The translations under genes and the position numbers were made by a program. Positions 56,136-64,000 of a stretch of 64,000 nucleotides of DNA are shown in pieces. The notes below the pieces were generated by a model that saw only the letters and a program-made list of their open reading frames with translations, searched no databases and had not been told where the DNA came from. The stretch lies in contig AP019861.1 of the NCBI GenBank assembly GCA_013426755.1, positions 2,449,271 to 2,513,270 of the forward strand. Reading direction: 5' to 3'. Every line of letters starts with the position of its first letter. Position 1 is the first letter of the stretch. The DNA is from Spirochaetota bacterium (lineage in GTDB: Bacteria > Spirochaetota > UBA12135 > COTS27).

Positions 56136-56555
56136 ATGATTGTATGGACAATTTCTGCCCTACCGTTAGTATTGGGCGCTTGTATCAAAATGCTGATAGG
56201 TGCGTTGTGGTATTCGCCATTATTGTTTGGTAAATACTGGATGAAGTCACTTGGCTTTCAAATGGAAGACATTCAGAGTGAAGAAGGCAAAAGGTCTGCT
56301 AAAATAGGTTATCTCTTATCGTCGCTAACAGCCTTGACGAGCAGTTATATTATTGGGGTTCTTTTAGCTTCACTGGAGGTGACTACCGGCGGTGAAGCAT
56401 TTAGGGTGCTGCTGTTACTGATCGCATGTTTTACCATGCCCGTTATTCTAGGGCGGCATTTATGGGCAAAACATCCCTGGGGGCTTTTTCCTATTGATCT
56501 CGGCTATGAATGGGTTACGTTAACACTAATTGCGCTTATCTATGTTTGGTTTTAG
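56136..56555 (+). CDS. DUF1761 family membrane protein, copy 2
   Basis: Same 139-aa protein as the flanking copies. It matches copy 3 in MEDI, TTGGE and LIACF and differs in WVTLT (others WFTLT). It carries the same leader and start context. Intact, with no sign of pseudogene decay, so dosage rather than diversification may be what is selected. Confidence 0.82.
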   Translation: MIVWTISALPLVLGACIKMLIGALWYSPLLFGKYWMKSLGFQMEDIQSEEGKRSAKIGYLLSSLTALTSSYIIGVLLASLEVTTGGEAFRVLLLLIACFTMPVILGRHLWAKHPWGLFPIDLGYEWVTLTLIALIYVWF

Positions 56556-56838
56556 TGCAGCAGGCTTGTTTTTTATAATTAGATGCCTATATTCGGTGAT
56601 ATTGTATAATATTCGCACTATTGGGACAATGAAATACACCCTTAGAAGTTATAGCACGGATTAAAGATTTAATCCAGTCAATATTGAAGGTTTGTCTTAA
56701 CGAATGGTAAAGATTTAACCCAGTCAATATTGAAGGTTTGTCTTAACGAATAGTGAAGATTTAATCCAGTCAATATTGAAGGTTTGTCTTAACGAATTTA
56801 CATAAAAAACTATTAAATGATTGAAGAGTAAGTAAATA

Positions 56839-57258
56839 ATGATTGTATGGACAATTTCTGCCCTACCGTTAGTGTTGGGCGCTTGTATAAAAATGCTGAT
56901 AGGTGCGTTGTGGTATTCGCCATTATTGTTTGGTAAATACTGGATGAAGTCACTTGGCTTTCAAATGGAAGACATTCAGAGTGAAGAGGGCAAAAGGTCT
57001 GCTAAAATAGGTTATCTCTTATCGTCGCTAACAGCCTTGACGAGCAGTTACATTATTGGGGTTCTTTTAGCTTCATTGGAGGTGACTACTGGCGGTGAAG
57101 CATTTAGGGTGCTGCTGTTACTGATCGCATGTTTTACCATGCCCGTTATTCTAGGACGGCATTTATGGGCAAAACATCCTTGGGGGCTTTTTCCTATTGA
57201 TCTCGGCTATGAATGGTTTACATTAACACTGATTGCGCTTATCTATGTTTGGTTTTAG
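56839..57258 (+). CDS. DUF1761 family membrane protein, copy 3
   Basis: 139 aa, identical to copy 2 except WFTLT. Its leader contains the triplicated 46-bp segment (each ending TTTGTCTTAACGAA), which lengthens the 5' region by 92 bp and could alter expression of this copy. Downstream homology to the other units stops at 57302. Confidence 0.82.
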   Translation: MIVWTISALPLVLGACIKMLIGALWYSPLLFGKYWMKSLGFQMEDIQSEEGKRSAKIGYLLSSLTALTSSYIIGVLLASLEVTTGGEAFRVLLLLIACFTMPVILGRHLWAKHPWGLFPIDLGYEWFTLTLIALIYVWF

Positions 57259-57302
57259 TGCAGCAGGCTTGTTTTTTATAATTAGATGCCTATATTCGGT
57301 GA

Positions 57303-58335
57303 GCATGCTAGATGATCGTATTCAATCAGCGCATTTCAAGTAGCAGGTATTACTGTACTTATTGATTACAGCTGGTATTTTCTGCAGAAATGAGTCATTG
57401 GCAATGGTAAATAATTACGGCTGATTTCCTATAAAAATGAGTCATTGGCAATGATAAATAATTACGGCTAATTGCTTACAAAACCACAGTCCATAATTAC
57501 TCCTAAGCTAGATCGTGCTTATGTTCATAAAATATAGCTATCGTATTCGCTAGCCAATGAGTCTCTAATAGCTATTCTGGTACCTGTTAGATAGCTATAT
57601 CTGGCTATCTATTAGGTAGCTATTCTGGATAACCTTACTCAATGACTATGCTAACGGCTATTTACTGGTATTTATAATATAATTACACTCTCACAGCATT
57701 TAACAAGCTATTGTAACAATCTAACAAGCTATTCTAACAGTCTATATACGGTTAACGTGTTTTTAAAGCATATTGGTGTTTTTAAAGCATATTGGCTGGA
57801 TTTTTGCTTGATTTTTGCTTAGTTTTTTTATTGAAAATATTAATACTTTTTTATGACGTTAAAAAATACTTGCATTTTTGCTGTTAACGATTATCTTATA
57901 ATAGATAGAACGCGACTTAATAATAGTGCTAGCCTTAAATAATTGGTGCTAGCTTAATAATAAATAGTACTACTAAGCCACTCATAATGTTATTAGAGAG
58001 CGTAGAGAATTGTATTGAACTACATTTAACGATAGATAGGACGTATATATAGGTTACATTGGACTACATTTAACGATATAAATGGGACACATAACTCCAT
58101 TGGAAGCTTTTTTGGAAATTGTATTGGAAGCTCCATTGGAAGCTTTTTTGGAAGTTCCATTGGAAGCTTTTTTGGAAATTATATTGGAAGTTCCATCGGA
58201 AGCTTTATTGGAAGCTCCATTGAAAATTGTATTGGAAATTCTACTGAAAATTCTATTGGACTAGATTTAACCCTAAAAAACGTAAGGTTAGAAAATGTAA
58301 AGCTAATATTGGACTGCTGTTAACAAAATTTTGTT
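57303..58335. other. Long AT-rich intergenic region with several small repeats
   Basis: No gene is supported. Repeats: a 47-bp unit twice (57388-57481, ATGAGTCATTGGCAATG core), GTGTTTTTAAAGCATATTGG twice (about 57757-57795), TAGCTATTCTGG words near 57573-57630, and a 12-15 bp array with TTGGAAGCT (58082-58262) running to within 75 bp of hslV. A TATAAT near 57897 may be the hslV promoter, but the -35 is weak. The 60-codon frame through the last array is treated as an artefact. Confidence 0.6.
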
Positions 58336-58896
58336 ATGAAGATAGATTATCAAGATTCTGCTCTTTTTAAGAGCACGACGATCATTGCTGTTAAAAAGAA
58401 ACGTGAGTTAGCCCTAGCAGGCGATGGGCAGGTGACACTTGGGACGCAGATCATGAAAAATAAAGCCACTAAGATACGACGGCTTTATAAGAATAGTATT
58501 TTATCTGGGTTTGCAGGGGCTGCTGCGGATGCTTTGACTATTTATGAACGCATGGAGAAGAAATTAGAAGAATACGAGGGAGATTTACTTAGGGCGAGTG
58601 TTGAACTTACTAAGGAATGGCGTAGTGATAAATACCTCCGCAAACTAGAAGCGATGCTGCTCTTAGGCAATAAAGACTATCTGCTCATTCTTTCAGGAAC
58701 AGGTGAAGTTATCGAATGCGACAGCGGTGTCGCTGCCATAGGTTCTGGAGGCGGTTTTGCTAAAAGCGCCGCGTTAGCACTTGTGAGCCACTCTTCATTA
58801 TCAGCCGAAAAAACTGCTAAAACCGCTTTAACTATCGCCGCTGAGATCTGTATTTATACCAATTCTCACATCTCCTGCGAAACACTTAAATACTAA
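58336..58896 (+). CDS. hslV: HslV peptidase subunit of the HslUV protease
   Basis: Proteasome-like threonine peptidase. After removal of a 13-residue propeptide (ending LFKS) the catalytic Thr heads TTIIAVKKK. Further signatures are AGDGQVTLGTQIMK, ILSGFAGAAADALTIYERME, SDKYLRKLEAMLL, AIGSGGGFAKSAALAL and EICIYTNSHI. 186 aa, normal length. Followed 179 bp later by hslU. The long propeptide is unusual compared with the one to few residues in many bacteria, but seen in other phyla. Confidence 0.96.
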   Translation: MKIDYQDSALFKSTTIIAVKKKRELALAGDGQVTLGTQIMKNKATKIRRLYKNSILSGFAGAAADALTIYERMEKKLEEYEGDLLRASVELTKEWRSDKYLRKLEAMLLLGNKDYLLILSGTGEVIECDSGVAAIGSGGGFAKSAALALVSHSSLSAEKTAKTALTIAAEICIYTNSHISCETLKY

Positions 58897-59075
58897 CTTC
58901 AAAGTATTAATCCAAACCCAAGCATTATAATCAAAGAAAGGACTGACTTCACTTCATTTATGCTAGACCTTTTTAAGCTACACCTTTTCACCTTGCTTAT
59001 GTGGTCTCTTAATTATCAATTTTCTACCCAGCGCGACTATAAGATCAAAACTTAAACCTATCAGAACTTAAACCT

Positions 59076-60695
59076 ATGAGTAAAGATTCACTAAAAAACA
59101 CTAATTCTACAAAGCTAGCATTGACCGAACAGCTGCCGCATGAAACCGATGACTTTATCAATGAACCAGACCTTACGCCACCTGTGATCGTAGCTGAGCT
59201 TAATAAGCATATCATCGCGCAAGATAAGGCTAAACGCTCGGTAGCGATTGCCCTACGAAATCGCTATCGGAGGAGACTTGTTCCAAAGGCACTCCAAGAT
59301 GAAATCTACCCTAAAAATATCCTCATGATCGGCAATACAGGTGTCGGCAAAACAGAAATCGCACGGAGACTGGCAAAATTAGCCAAAGCGCCCTTTATAA
59401 AGGTAGAAGCAACCAAATTTTCACAAATTGGCTACGTCGGCCGCAATGTCGAATCCATTATTCGTGATCTAATGAACAATGCCGTCATCGAAGAACGCAC
59501 CCTCATGCGACAAACTATAGAAAGCAAAGCACAAAAAGAAGTTACCGAGATCATCTTAGACATATTACTTCCCGAGAGCGCAGCCGCACTAAATAGAAAA
59601 CAAGAAAAACCCGCCCCATCACCGCTAGACACACTTTCTATGTCCTTTGCCATGCACCCTCCAAGCAGCAGCGCTACGGATAATAGTTCCGCTAAACCCA
59701 ATAACAGCACCCTCACTGGTTCAAGCAACCCCACAGCAGAACTCAATAACAGCTCAGCGCAGCGTCACGAATCATTTATAAAAACGCGTGCCAAACTTAA
59801 AAAATCTTTGCTAGCAGGCGAATTGGAAGAAAAAGTCATCGAGATCATGCTCACACCGACCGATCCATCCGCACCGCCAACAGGCATTAATATCTCAGGC
59901 ATGAACCTAGGCGACAATCAAATAGACGCGCTCGGCGGCATGATGAAGAACTTAGGCAATATGTTCCGTCCTAAAAAATCCAAACAAGCCATCACCATAA
60001 AAGATGCCAGACCACGCCTGTTAGAAGAGGTCGCTGAAAGCATGCTAGACATGAATAGAGTCATCGCACGGGCTAAGGTTAAAACCGAGACGATGGGAAT
60101 TGTCTTTATAGATGAGATTGATAAGATTGTTTCAAAAACGAACGAGACGCATGGCAATCTGGATATTTCACGTGAAGGTGTCCAGCGCGATATTTTGCCC
60201 TTAGTTGAGGGATCCAGTGTTCCGACCTCGTATGGAATGATAAAAACCGATCACGTATTATTTATTGCGGCGGGAGCGTTTCATATTTCTTCGCCTGCAG
60301 ACATGATTCCTGAACTGCAAGGACGTTTTCCTATCCGCGTCAAACTAAATCCTCTCAAAGCCGCAGAACTCAAAGCCATTCTTATTCAGCCTAAAAACGC
60401 CCTCATCAAGCAATATCAAGCCCTCCTCAAAACAGAAGGCATCCTCTTAAAATTTAATAGTGATGCTATCAATGAAATTGCCAGAACAGCAGAATGGATC
60501 AACAGTGAAAGTGAAAATATCGGTGCACGCAGGCTGGCTACCTTAATGGAAAAATTGCTCGAAGAGTACCTTTTTTCAAGTAATTCCACCACTAAAAAAC
60601 TCGTAGCCACTTCCATTACAATAGATAAAGCCTACGTCACCCAATGCTTTAAAGACATTCTCCCAGATAAAGACCTCAGTCGCTATATTCTCTAA
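59076..60695 (+). CDS. hslU: HslU ATPase subunit of the HslUV protease
   Basis: AAA+ unfoldase that feeds HslV. Walker A GNTGVGKT near 86-93, pore loop GYVGRNVESI, Walker B FIDEIDK near 344, REGVQRDILPLVEGS, HISSPADMIPELQGRFPIRV, sensor GARRLATLMEKL and the C-terminal LSRYIL tail that inserts into HslV to activate it. The intermediate domain carries a Ser/Asn/Thr-rich insert (about 195-235, SSATDNSSAKPNNSTLTGSS), and the N-terminus has a ~25-residue extension; hence 539 aa instead of ~450. Confidence 0.96.
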   Translation: MSKDSLKNTNSTKLALTEQLPHETDDFINEPDLTPPVIVAELNKHIIAQDKAKRSVAIALRNRYRRRLVPKALQDEIYPKNILMIGNTGVGKTEIARRLAKLAKAPFIKVEATKFSQIGYVGRNVESIIRDLMNNAVIEERTLMRQTIESKAQKEVTEIILDILLPESAAALNRKQEKPAPSPLDTLSMSFAMHPPSSSATDNSSAKPNNSTLTGSSNPTAELNNSSAQRHESFIKTRAKLKKSLLAGELEEKVIEIMLTPTDPSAPPTGINISGMNLGDNQIDALGGMMKNLGNMFRPKKSKQAITIKDARPRLLEEVAESMLDMNRVIARAKVKTETMGIVFIDEIDKIVSKTNETHGNLDISREGVQRDILPLVEGSSVPTSYGMIKTDHVLFIAAGAFHISSPADMIPELQGRFPIRVKLNPLKAAELKAILIQPKNALIKQYQALLKTEGILLKFNSDAINEIARTAEWINSESENIGARRLATLMEKLLEEYLFSSNSTTKKLVATSITIDKAYVTQCFKDILPDKDLSRYIL

Positions 60696-60860
60696 TAAAC
60701 TCTGTTGTCGCTAACCTTAAAGATTGCCTAAGAGAAATTACTACCAGAGATTGCTACCCCGTTATAACGCTACTCATAGCTGCTGCTTACTAGCACTCAT
60801 ATCACCCATAGCACTAAAAGTAGGGGGAAGAAAGGTCAAAGTTATTTTTCAGAGCCCAAA

Positions 60861-61382
60861 TTATTTTCTTAAGTAGCGAGTTTTCATAAAAGCTTCTATT
60901 TTTCGCTTGGCATCACGTTCTTTTAGCGAAGTGCGTTTGTCATAGTGTTTCTTCCCGACACAGAGAGCAAGTTTAACCTTAACGAGTCCTTTCTTAAAAT
61001 ACAATTCTAAAGGAATAAGCGTATGGCCTGCGAGTTTAAGTTTGCCTAGCCACTTACGAATTTCCTTCTTTTTAAGGAGCAATTTACGTGATCTGCGCGC
61101 TTCATGATTCGTGTAAGAAGCGGCTTGATATTCTTTGATATGAATATTGAGAGCCATGACTTCTAATTGGTCTGTGACGTAGGCGTAACTTCCTGCTAGA
61201 TTGACGGCGCCCTTACGAATAGATTTGAGTTCACTACCGACTAAGACAATTCCCGCTTCGATGTCCGCTACGACCGTGTAGTCAAAATAAGCCTTTTTAT
61301 GCCGAGCAATCGTGCGTTCATGACTCTTAGAAGTAGATGACTTCTTGATCTTATGCTGCCGGTGGACTTTAGAACGTGCCAT
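60861..61382 (-). CDS. smpB: SsrA-binding protein SmpB
   Basis: Partner of tmRNA in rescue of stalled ribosomes. 173 aa: ARHKKAYFDYTVVADIEAGI, VLVGSELKSIRKGAVNL, HIKEYQAASYTNHEARRSRKL (reading through LLLKKKEI), LIPLELYFKKGLVKVKLALC and the C-terminal GKKHYDKRTSLKERDAKRKI tail. A Lys/Ser-rich ~28-residue N-terminal extension is longer than usual. The tmRNA gene is not found nearby. Confidence 0.96.
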   Translation of the reverse strand: MARSKVHRQHKIKKSSTSKSHERTIARHKKAYFDYTVVADIEAGIVLVGSELKSIRKGAVNLAGSYAYVTDQLEVMALNIHIKEYQAASYTNHEARRSRKLLLKKKEIRKWLGKLKLAGHTLIPLELYFKKGLVKVKLALCVGKKHYDKRTSLKERDAKRKIEAFMKTRYLRK

Positions 61383-61513
61383 AGCGCTTGTAGTTATATT
61401 TTAAGAGAGAATACCTACTTAAGAGAACTACGCTAGCTGTGGATAAAACTTACATAGCTTAGCAGACTAGTTTTACAACTACTATACCCTCACCGTTAGG
61501 TTAAAAATATGTC

Positions 61514-62383
61514 TCAATACCCATTGGGAGGGGGTTTGAACTTATAATCAGAAAAAGTAATGAATATATGATCTGCACTTGCATTTTGTGAAGTCGTCGA
61601 TGACTGCGGCGCTGCTAATTGGAGTGATTGTGGGCCTGTCAAATAGACAAGAATTCGTTTAGGGAGCGTATAATTATTTTTACGGGTGAAGTAAAATTTG
61701 ACCTCACTGGTTTGTGTGTTCGCTTCATAAAAAAGAGCTTGTTTGATAAGCCAATTGTCATCAAACAAATACTCTGCGTAATCACCTGGCAATCCTTTAC
61801 GTTCACGAATAGTGATGCTGGCCCCCTCCTCAGACTTTTTAGGCGCGGATACAGAGAATTGTTGTAAAAAACGTTCTTTCCCGCTACTACCGTCAATGCC
61901 TAAGAATAAGCCTGAGCGAGCAAAGATCTCTTCATAGGGAGCAAAGAAGTTTTTATAAAAATCGGCAACGTTATTTAATACAAGGCGCGGCGCCCCATTT
62001 TTTTTAAAGTGGAAGTGTAATTCTGGCTTTTTTCCAAAATCAATCATTTCTTTTGGAACATTTTTAATTTGGAGAGAGACTGTTGCTGCGCTGAGTCTGG
62101 CTGAGAAATATTTTGGCAAGCGATCGTTATTGGCTTTTTTAATGGTTTCATAGAGTGCTTCGGTTGATGCGGGGAAGGTGGATTCAGCTGCTACGAGGTC
62201 TGCTGTTACAAAGAAATACCCTACACATAACCATAATAATACAGTGAAATACCTTACGCATAGTTGCAGCATTCCTGGTTTTTTACAGAACGTATGCTGA
62301 TGAAGAGAATGTTTTATTATTCTGTAGTGAACTGACATTTTTAAGCGACTAGCGTTTAATGAGTTTGAAAAAACGGTCTTCAT
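61514..62383 (-). CDS. Exported protein of unknown function, possibly LolA-like
   Basis: 289 aa from this ATG. A strong signal helix (YFTVLLWLCVGYFFVTADLVAA) ends near residue 66. The mature part alternates beta-strand-like segments (LPKYFSARLSAATVSLQI, KPELHFHFKKNG, AEYLFDDNWLIKQALFYE, TSEVKFYFTRKNNYTLPKRI), and ends FSDYKFKPPPNGY. The pattern recalls LolA/outer-membrane lipoprotein-sorting folds, but I cannot confirm it. The longest start overlaps the upstream gene by 35 bp; ATG 62338, ten bases after that gene's stop, is an equally good choice and gives 274 aa. Probably co-transcribed with the upstream gene. Confidence 0.65.
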   Translation of the reverse strand: MKTVFSNSLNASRLKMSVHYRIIKHSLHQHTFCKKPGMLQLCVRYFTVLLWLCVGYFFVTADLVAAESTFPASTEALYETIKKANNDRLPKYFSARLSAATVSLQIKNVPKEMIDFGKKPELHFHFKKNGAPRLVLNNVADFYKNFFAPYEEIFARSGLFLGIDGSSGKERFLQQFSVSAPKKSEEGASITIRERKGLPGDYAEYLFDDNWLIKQALFYEANTQTSEVKFYFTRKNNYTLPKRILVYLTGPQSLQLAAPQSSTTSQNASADHIFITFSDYKFKPPPNGY

Positions 62384-63035
62384 AATAATCGAAGATGTCG
62401 TGTTTGAGGAGCAGGCTTCCTAGCATATTGATCTGGTTTTTATCGCGTTGTGCGCGTTTGAAGAGGGCTTCTATTTTTTTCTCGAGCGCCTTAGGAATGC
62501 CATTTTTATCGAGCAGGCCGCGTTCTTCGATCTCAGTGAGATTCGTCTGCATAGACATTTCAATGATCTTCATACAAGCCTTAACCAGCGAGATGCTCCA
62601 CGTAGCCTCTTCGCCTGAGAACAGAATCGAACGGTCATTTTTATCTTGTTCTAAGAGCCGTGTCAATTTAATTAAAACTTCTGAAAAAGGTTGATTTTCA
62701 CGCCATGTTTCCCGTTCGACATTGTGGAAATAATACTCGATAAATGTGAAGGGAAAGTTCATCTTTTCCATCAATTGTTCAGCAAACTGCACAGCATCTT
62801 TGTCTATATTGTGAAATGTATCTTTGGAGGAAAAATAGGGTGTGACAATGAGGGGTGTTTTAATATGAAGCGCACCTTCATGAACAGTAGTCTGATTGCC
62901 TTTACTTTTGGCTACAAAATAATACGTATAAATGGTATTACCAAACGTAGAAATTGTCCGCTGCGGCATGTGATAGATCACCGTCCGTTCAAATGCACGC
63001 TTGTTTTTCATATACTGGTCATCTTTTTTATCCAT
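62349..63035 (-). CDS. Conserved-looking protein of unknown function
   Basis: 228 aa, no signal peptide, no recognised motif. The first ~100 residues look alpha/beta (RTVIYHMPQRTISTFGN, TIYTYYFVAKSKG, LHIKTPLIVTPYFSS). The rest is helical and charged (KALEKKIEALFKRAQRD, INMLGSLLLKHDIFDYYEDR). The acidic/basic balance suggests a cytoplasmic protein. It abuts or overlaps the downstream exported-protein gene, so the two likely form an operon. ATG at 63035; an upstream GGGAGT may act as ribosome site. Confidence 0.6.
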   Translation of the reverse strand: MDKKDDQYMKNKRAFERTVIYHMPQRTISTFGNTIYTYYFVAKSKGNQTTVHEGALHIKTPLIVTPYFSSKDTFHNIDKDAVQFAEQLMEKMNFPFTFIEYYFHNVERETWRENQPFSEVLIKLTRLLEQDKNDRSILFSGEEATWSISLVKACMKIIEMSMQTNLTEIEERGLLDKNGIPKALEKKIEALFKRAQRDKNQINMLGSLLLKHDIFDYYEDRFFKLIKR

Positions 63036-63516
63036 CTTTTACGACTCCCTATTTTTTCAATGCTAAATATCTCTTAGAACCGATACTGATTTAACCATGT
63101 TTTCAACGATAATATTCTTAACAATATTGTATTGTATTATTTCCTAGTTTACAGTCACCAGAGTTCTATCACAAGTTAATTGTACTATAACGAATACCCA
63201 TTCACTCTATAATTTTATATAACCTATTATAACCTATATTCTATATCTCAATTTTACCTGTATCAGATTTGCTTGCTCGTATCGATCAAATTTGTCTGCA
63301 TTTATCTACTCGTAGCAGATCTGCCCTAAGTAAAATTGCCTACCAATAATACTCTCCTACAAACATTTCACTCAGCATATTTTACTCAACATATTTCACT
63401 CAGCATTCAATCCTGTATTGACCGTCTTCATTAGAACAGTGGACACCATTAAATACCCGACAAAACATTAAAAAATGGATTATTGACCGTAGAAAAACCA
63501 GCACGCATTACCTTTT
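63036..63516. other. Intergenic stretch without identifiable features
   Basis: AT-rich with short TTTCACTCAGCATA / TTTTACTCAACATA near-repeats at about 63367-63405. No gene or RNA supported. Confidence 0.35.
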
Positions 63517-63666
63517 TCAACGACTGCTTCGTTTAAACAAGTACCAAATCATATACGTCACACCACAAGCGCCTGCCGCAGCAAAAACAGAAACCAAGCT
63601 ACTTATCACAAGAACACGCATCACAGCGACTTCTGTATTAAATAGGTCTGCAAGCCATAGAATCAA
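63517..63666 (-). CDS. Possible small single-helix membrane protein
   Basis: A 49-codon frame (TTG start at 63666; ATG at 63621 would leave 34 aa) encodes one long hydrophobic helix, VLVISSLVSVFAAAGACGVT, followed by YMIWYLFKRSSR with a basic tail, as in genuine small inner-membrane proteins. Upstream lie AAGGGAG (63679-63685) and a GTG at 63676, then seven A residues. The GTG is out of frame; with six A it would read straight into this protein. Either the TTG is used, or the A tract is variable, or the assembly has an indel. No homologue is recognised. Confidence 0.45.
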   Translation of the reverse strand: MILWLADLFNTEVAVMRVLVISSLVSVFAAAGACGVTYMIWYLFKRSSR

Positions 63667-63804
63667 TTTTTTTCACAACTCCCTTATTAATCTTACAATC
63701 AATCTTACATTACAGTTAAAACGCCCAGTGCATTACGCCAAGTCGTATATTATACCGAGTAGTGTATTATATCGCAGTTCTCAGAAAATCAATCTTTAGA
63801 ACCT

Positions 63805-64000
63805 CAATCTTCCACTATCTCAACAAAATATCTTCATTCAAAAACCCAATCTTTAACTATCTCAACAAAATGTCTTCATTCAAAAACCCAATCTTTAACT
63901 ATCTCAACAAAATGTCTTCATTCAAAAACCCAATCTTTCACTATCTCAACAAAATATCTTCATTCAAAAACCCAATATCCCACTATCTCAACAAAATATC
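63805..64000. repeat. 42-bp tandem array at the window edge
   Basis: Four and a half units of 42 bp (core CACTATCTCAACAAAATATC / TTCATTCAAAAACCCAATCT) continue to the last base, so the array extends beyond the window. Two + strand frames stay open through it because 42 is a multiple of three; whether a coding region follows cannot be judged. Minus-strand frames all contain stops. Confidence 0.93.

Larger units (their letters stand above)
55379..57302 (+). repeat. Three tandem gene-sized duplications (611, 611 and 702 bp)
   Basis: Unit boundaries are ATTGTATAAT at 55379, 55990 and 56601; homology ends at 57302. Each unit carries a leader, one DUF1761 gene and a short 3' region. The third unit is longer because a 46-bp leader segment is triplicated (56659-56704, 56705-56750, 56751-56796). 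The copies differ at only a few positions. Confidence 0.97.

Noticed and set aside
58082..58264. 60-aa Leu/Glu-rich protein before hslV
   Set aside because: No Shine-Dalgarno and entirely repeat-derived; kept only as a low-interest observation.
61383..61513. tmRNA gene next to smpB
   Set aside because: Only 131 bp are available and no tmRNA ends or tag-peptide frame are visible.

Overview
The window is AT-rich bacterial chromosome from a diderm. It is most likely a host-associated spirochaete. This rests on a TroABCD metal transporter with a TroR-type regulator whose TroA closely matches the Treponema protein as I remember it, a treponeme-like hexokinase, the L25 / TilS / IspE neighbourhood, and LysM and lipoprotein genes of spirochaete style. 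A Kdo transferase, a TonB-dependent receptor and periplasmic binding proteins show an outer membrane. I cannot name the species. No phage, IS element, rRNA or CRISPR array was seen.

Layout. 1-4376: an unrecognised membrane-anchored protein, DNA polymerase I, and a tandem array copied from the polA 3' end. 4377-9250: Kdo transferase (kdtA/waaA) swollen to about 1214 aa by in-frame repeats, a 53-bp array, and tRNA-Asn. 9251-24100: TonB receptor, polyprenyl synthetase, a lone GmrSD-like (DUF262/DUF1524) defence nuclease, a VKOR-family oxidase, a very large DUF4175-like membrane/coiled-coil protein, TilS and ribosomal protein L25. 24468-33270: tRNA-Gln, ispE, tRNA-Leu, tRNA-Cys, a LysM protein, a lipoprotein, an FMN reductase, a hexokinase and a 105-bp array. 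33392-39018: troABCD behind a strong promoter with a perfect palindrome at its start, with convergent troR. 39336-50245: a myo-inositol island, all on the + strand, with an ABC importer (binding protein, permease, ATPase), then iolB-like, iolC-DUF2090 fusion, iolD, iolE and iolB. 50394-54872: a ynjBCD-like ABC transporter. 55379-57302: three tandem copies of a DUF1761 membrane protein gene. 58336-63666: hslV, hslU, smpB, two unrecognised genes and a possible tiny membrane protein. The window ends inside a 42-bp array.

How the genes work together. Imported inositol would be processed by IolE, IolD, IolB and the kinase/aldolase IolC; iolG and iolA are not in the window. TroABCD takes up Mn/Zn/Fe under TroR control. 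Hexokinase feeds glycolysis. HslUV and SmpB handle protein quality control.

The most striking property is pervasive tandem duplication. Repeats sit between genes, start at or span stop codons (polA, tilS, the lipoprotein gene, ynjB, ynjD, troR), duplicate start codons (troA, troB), build possible promoter arrays (upstream of ynjB), and enter conserved enzymes as in-frame low-complexity inserts (KdtA, TroR, hexokinase, HslU, TilS, IspE, TroA). This looks like a repeat-expanding genome in which only frame-preserving insertions in tolerant loops survive. It is the best candidate here for something undescribed.
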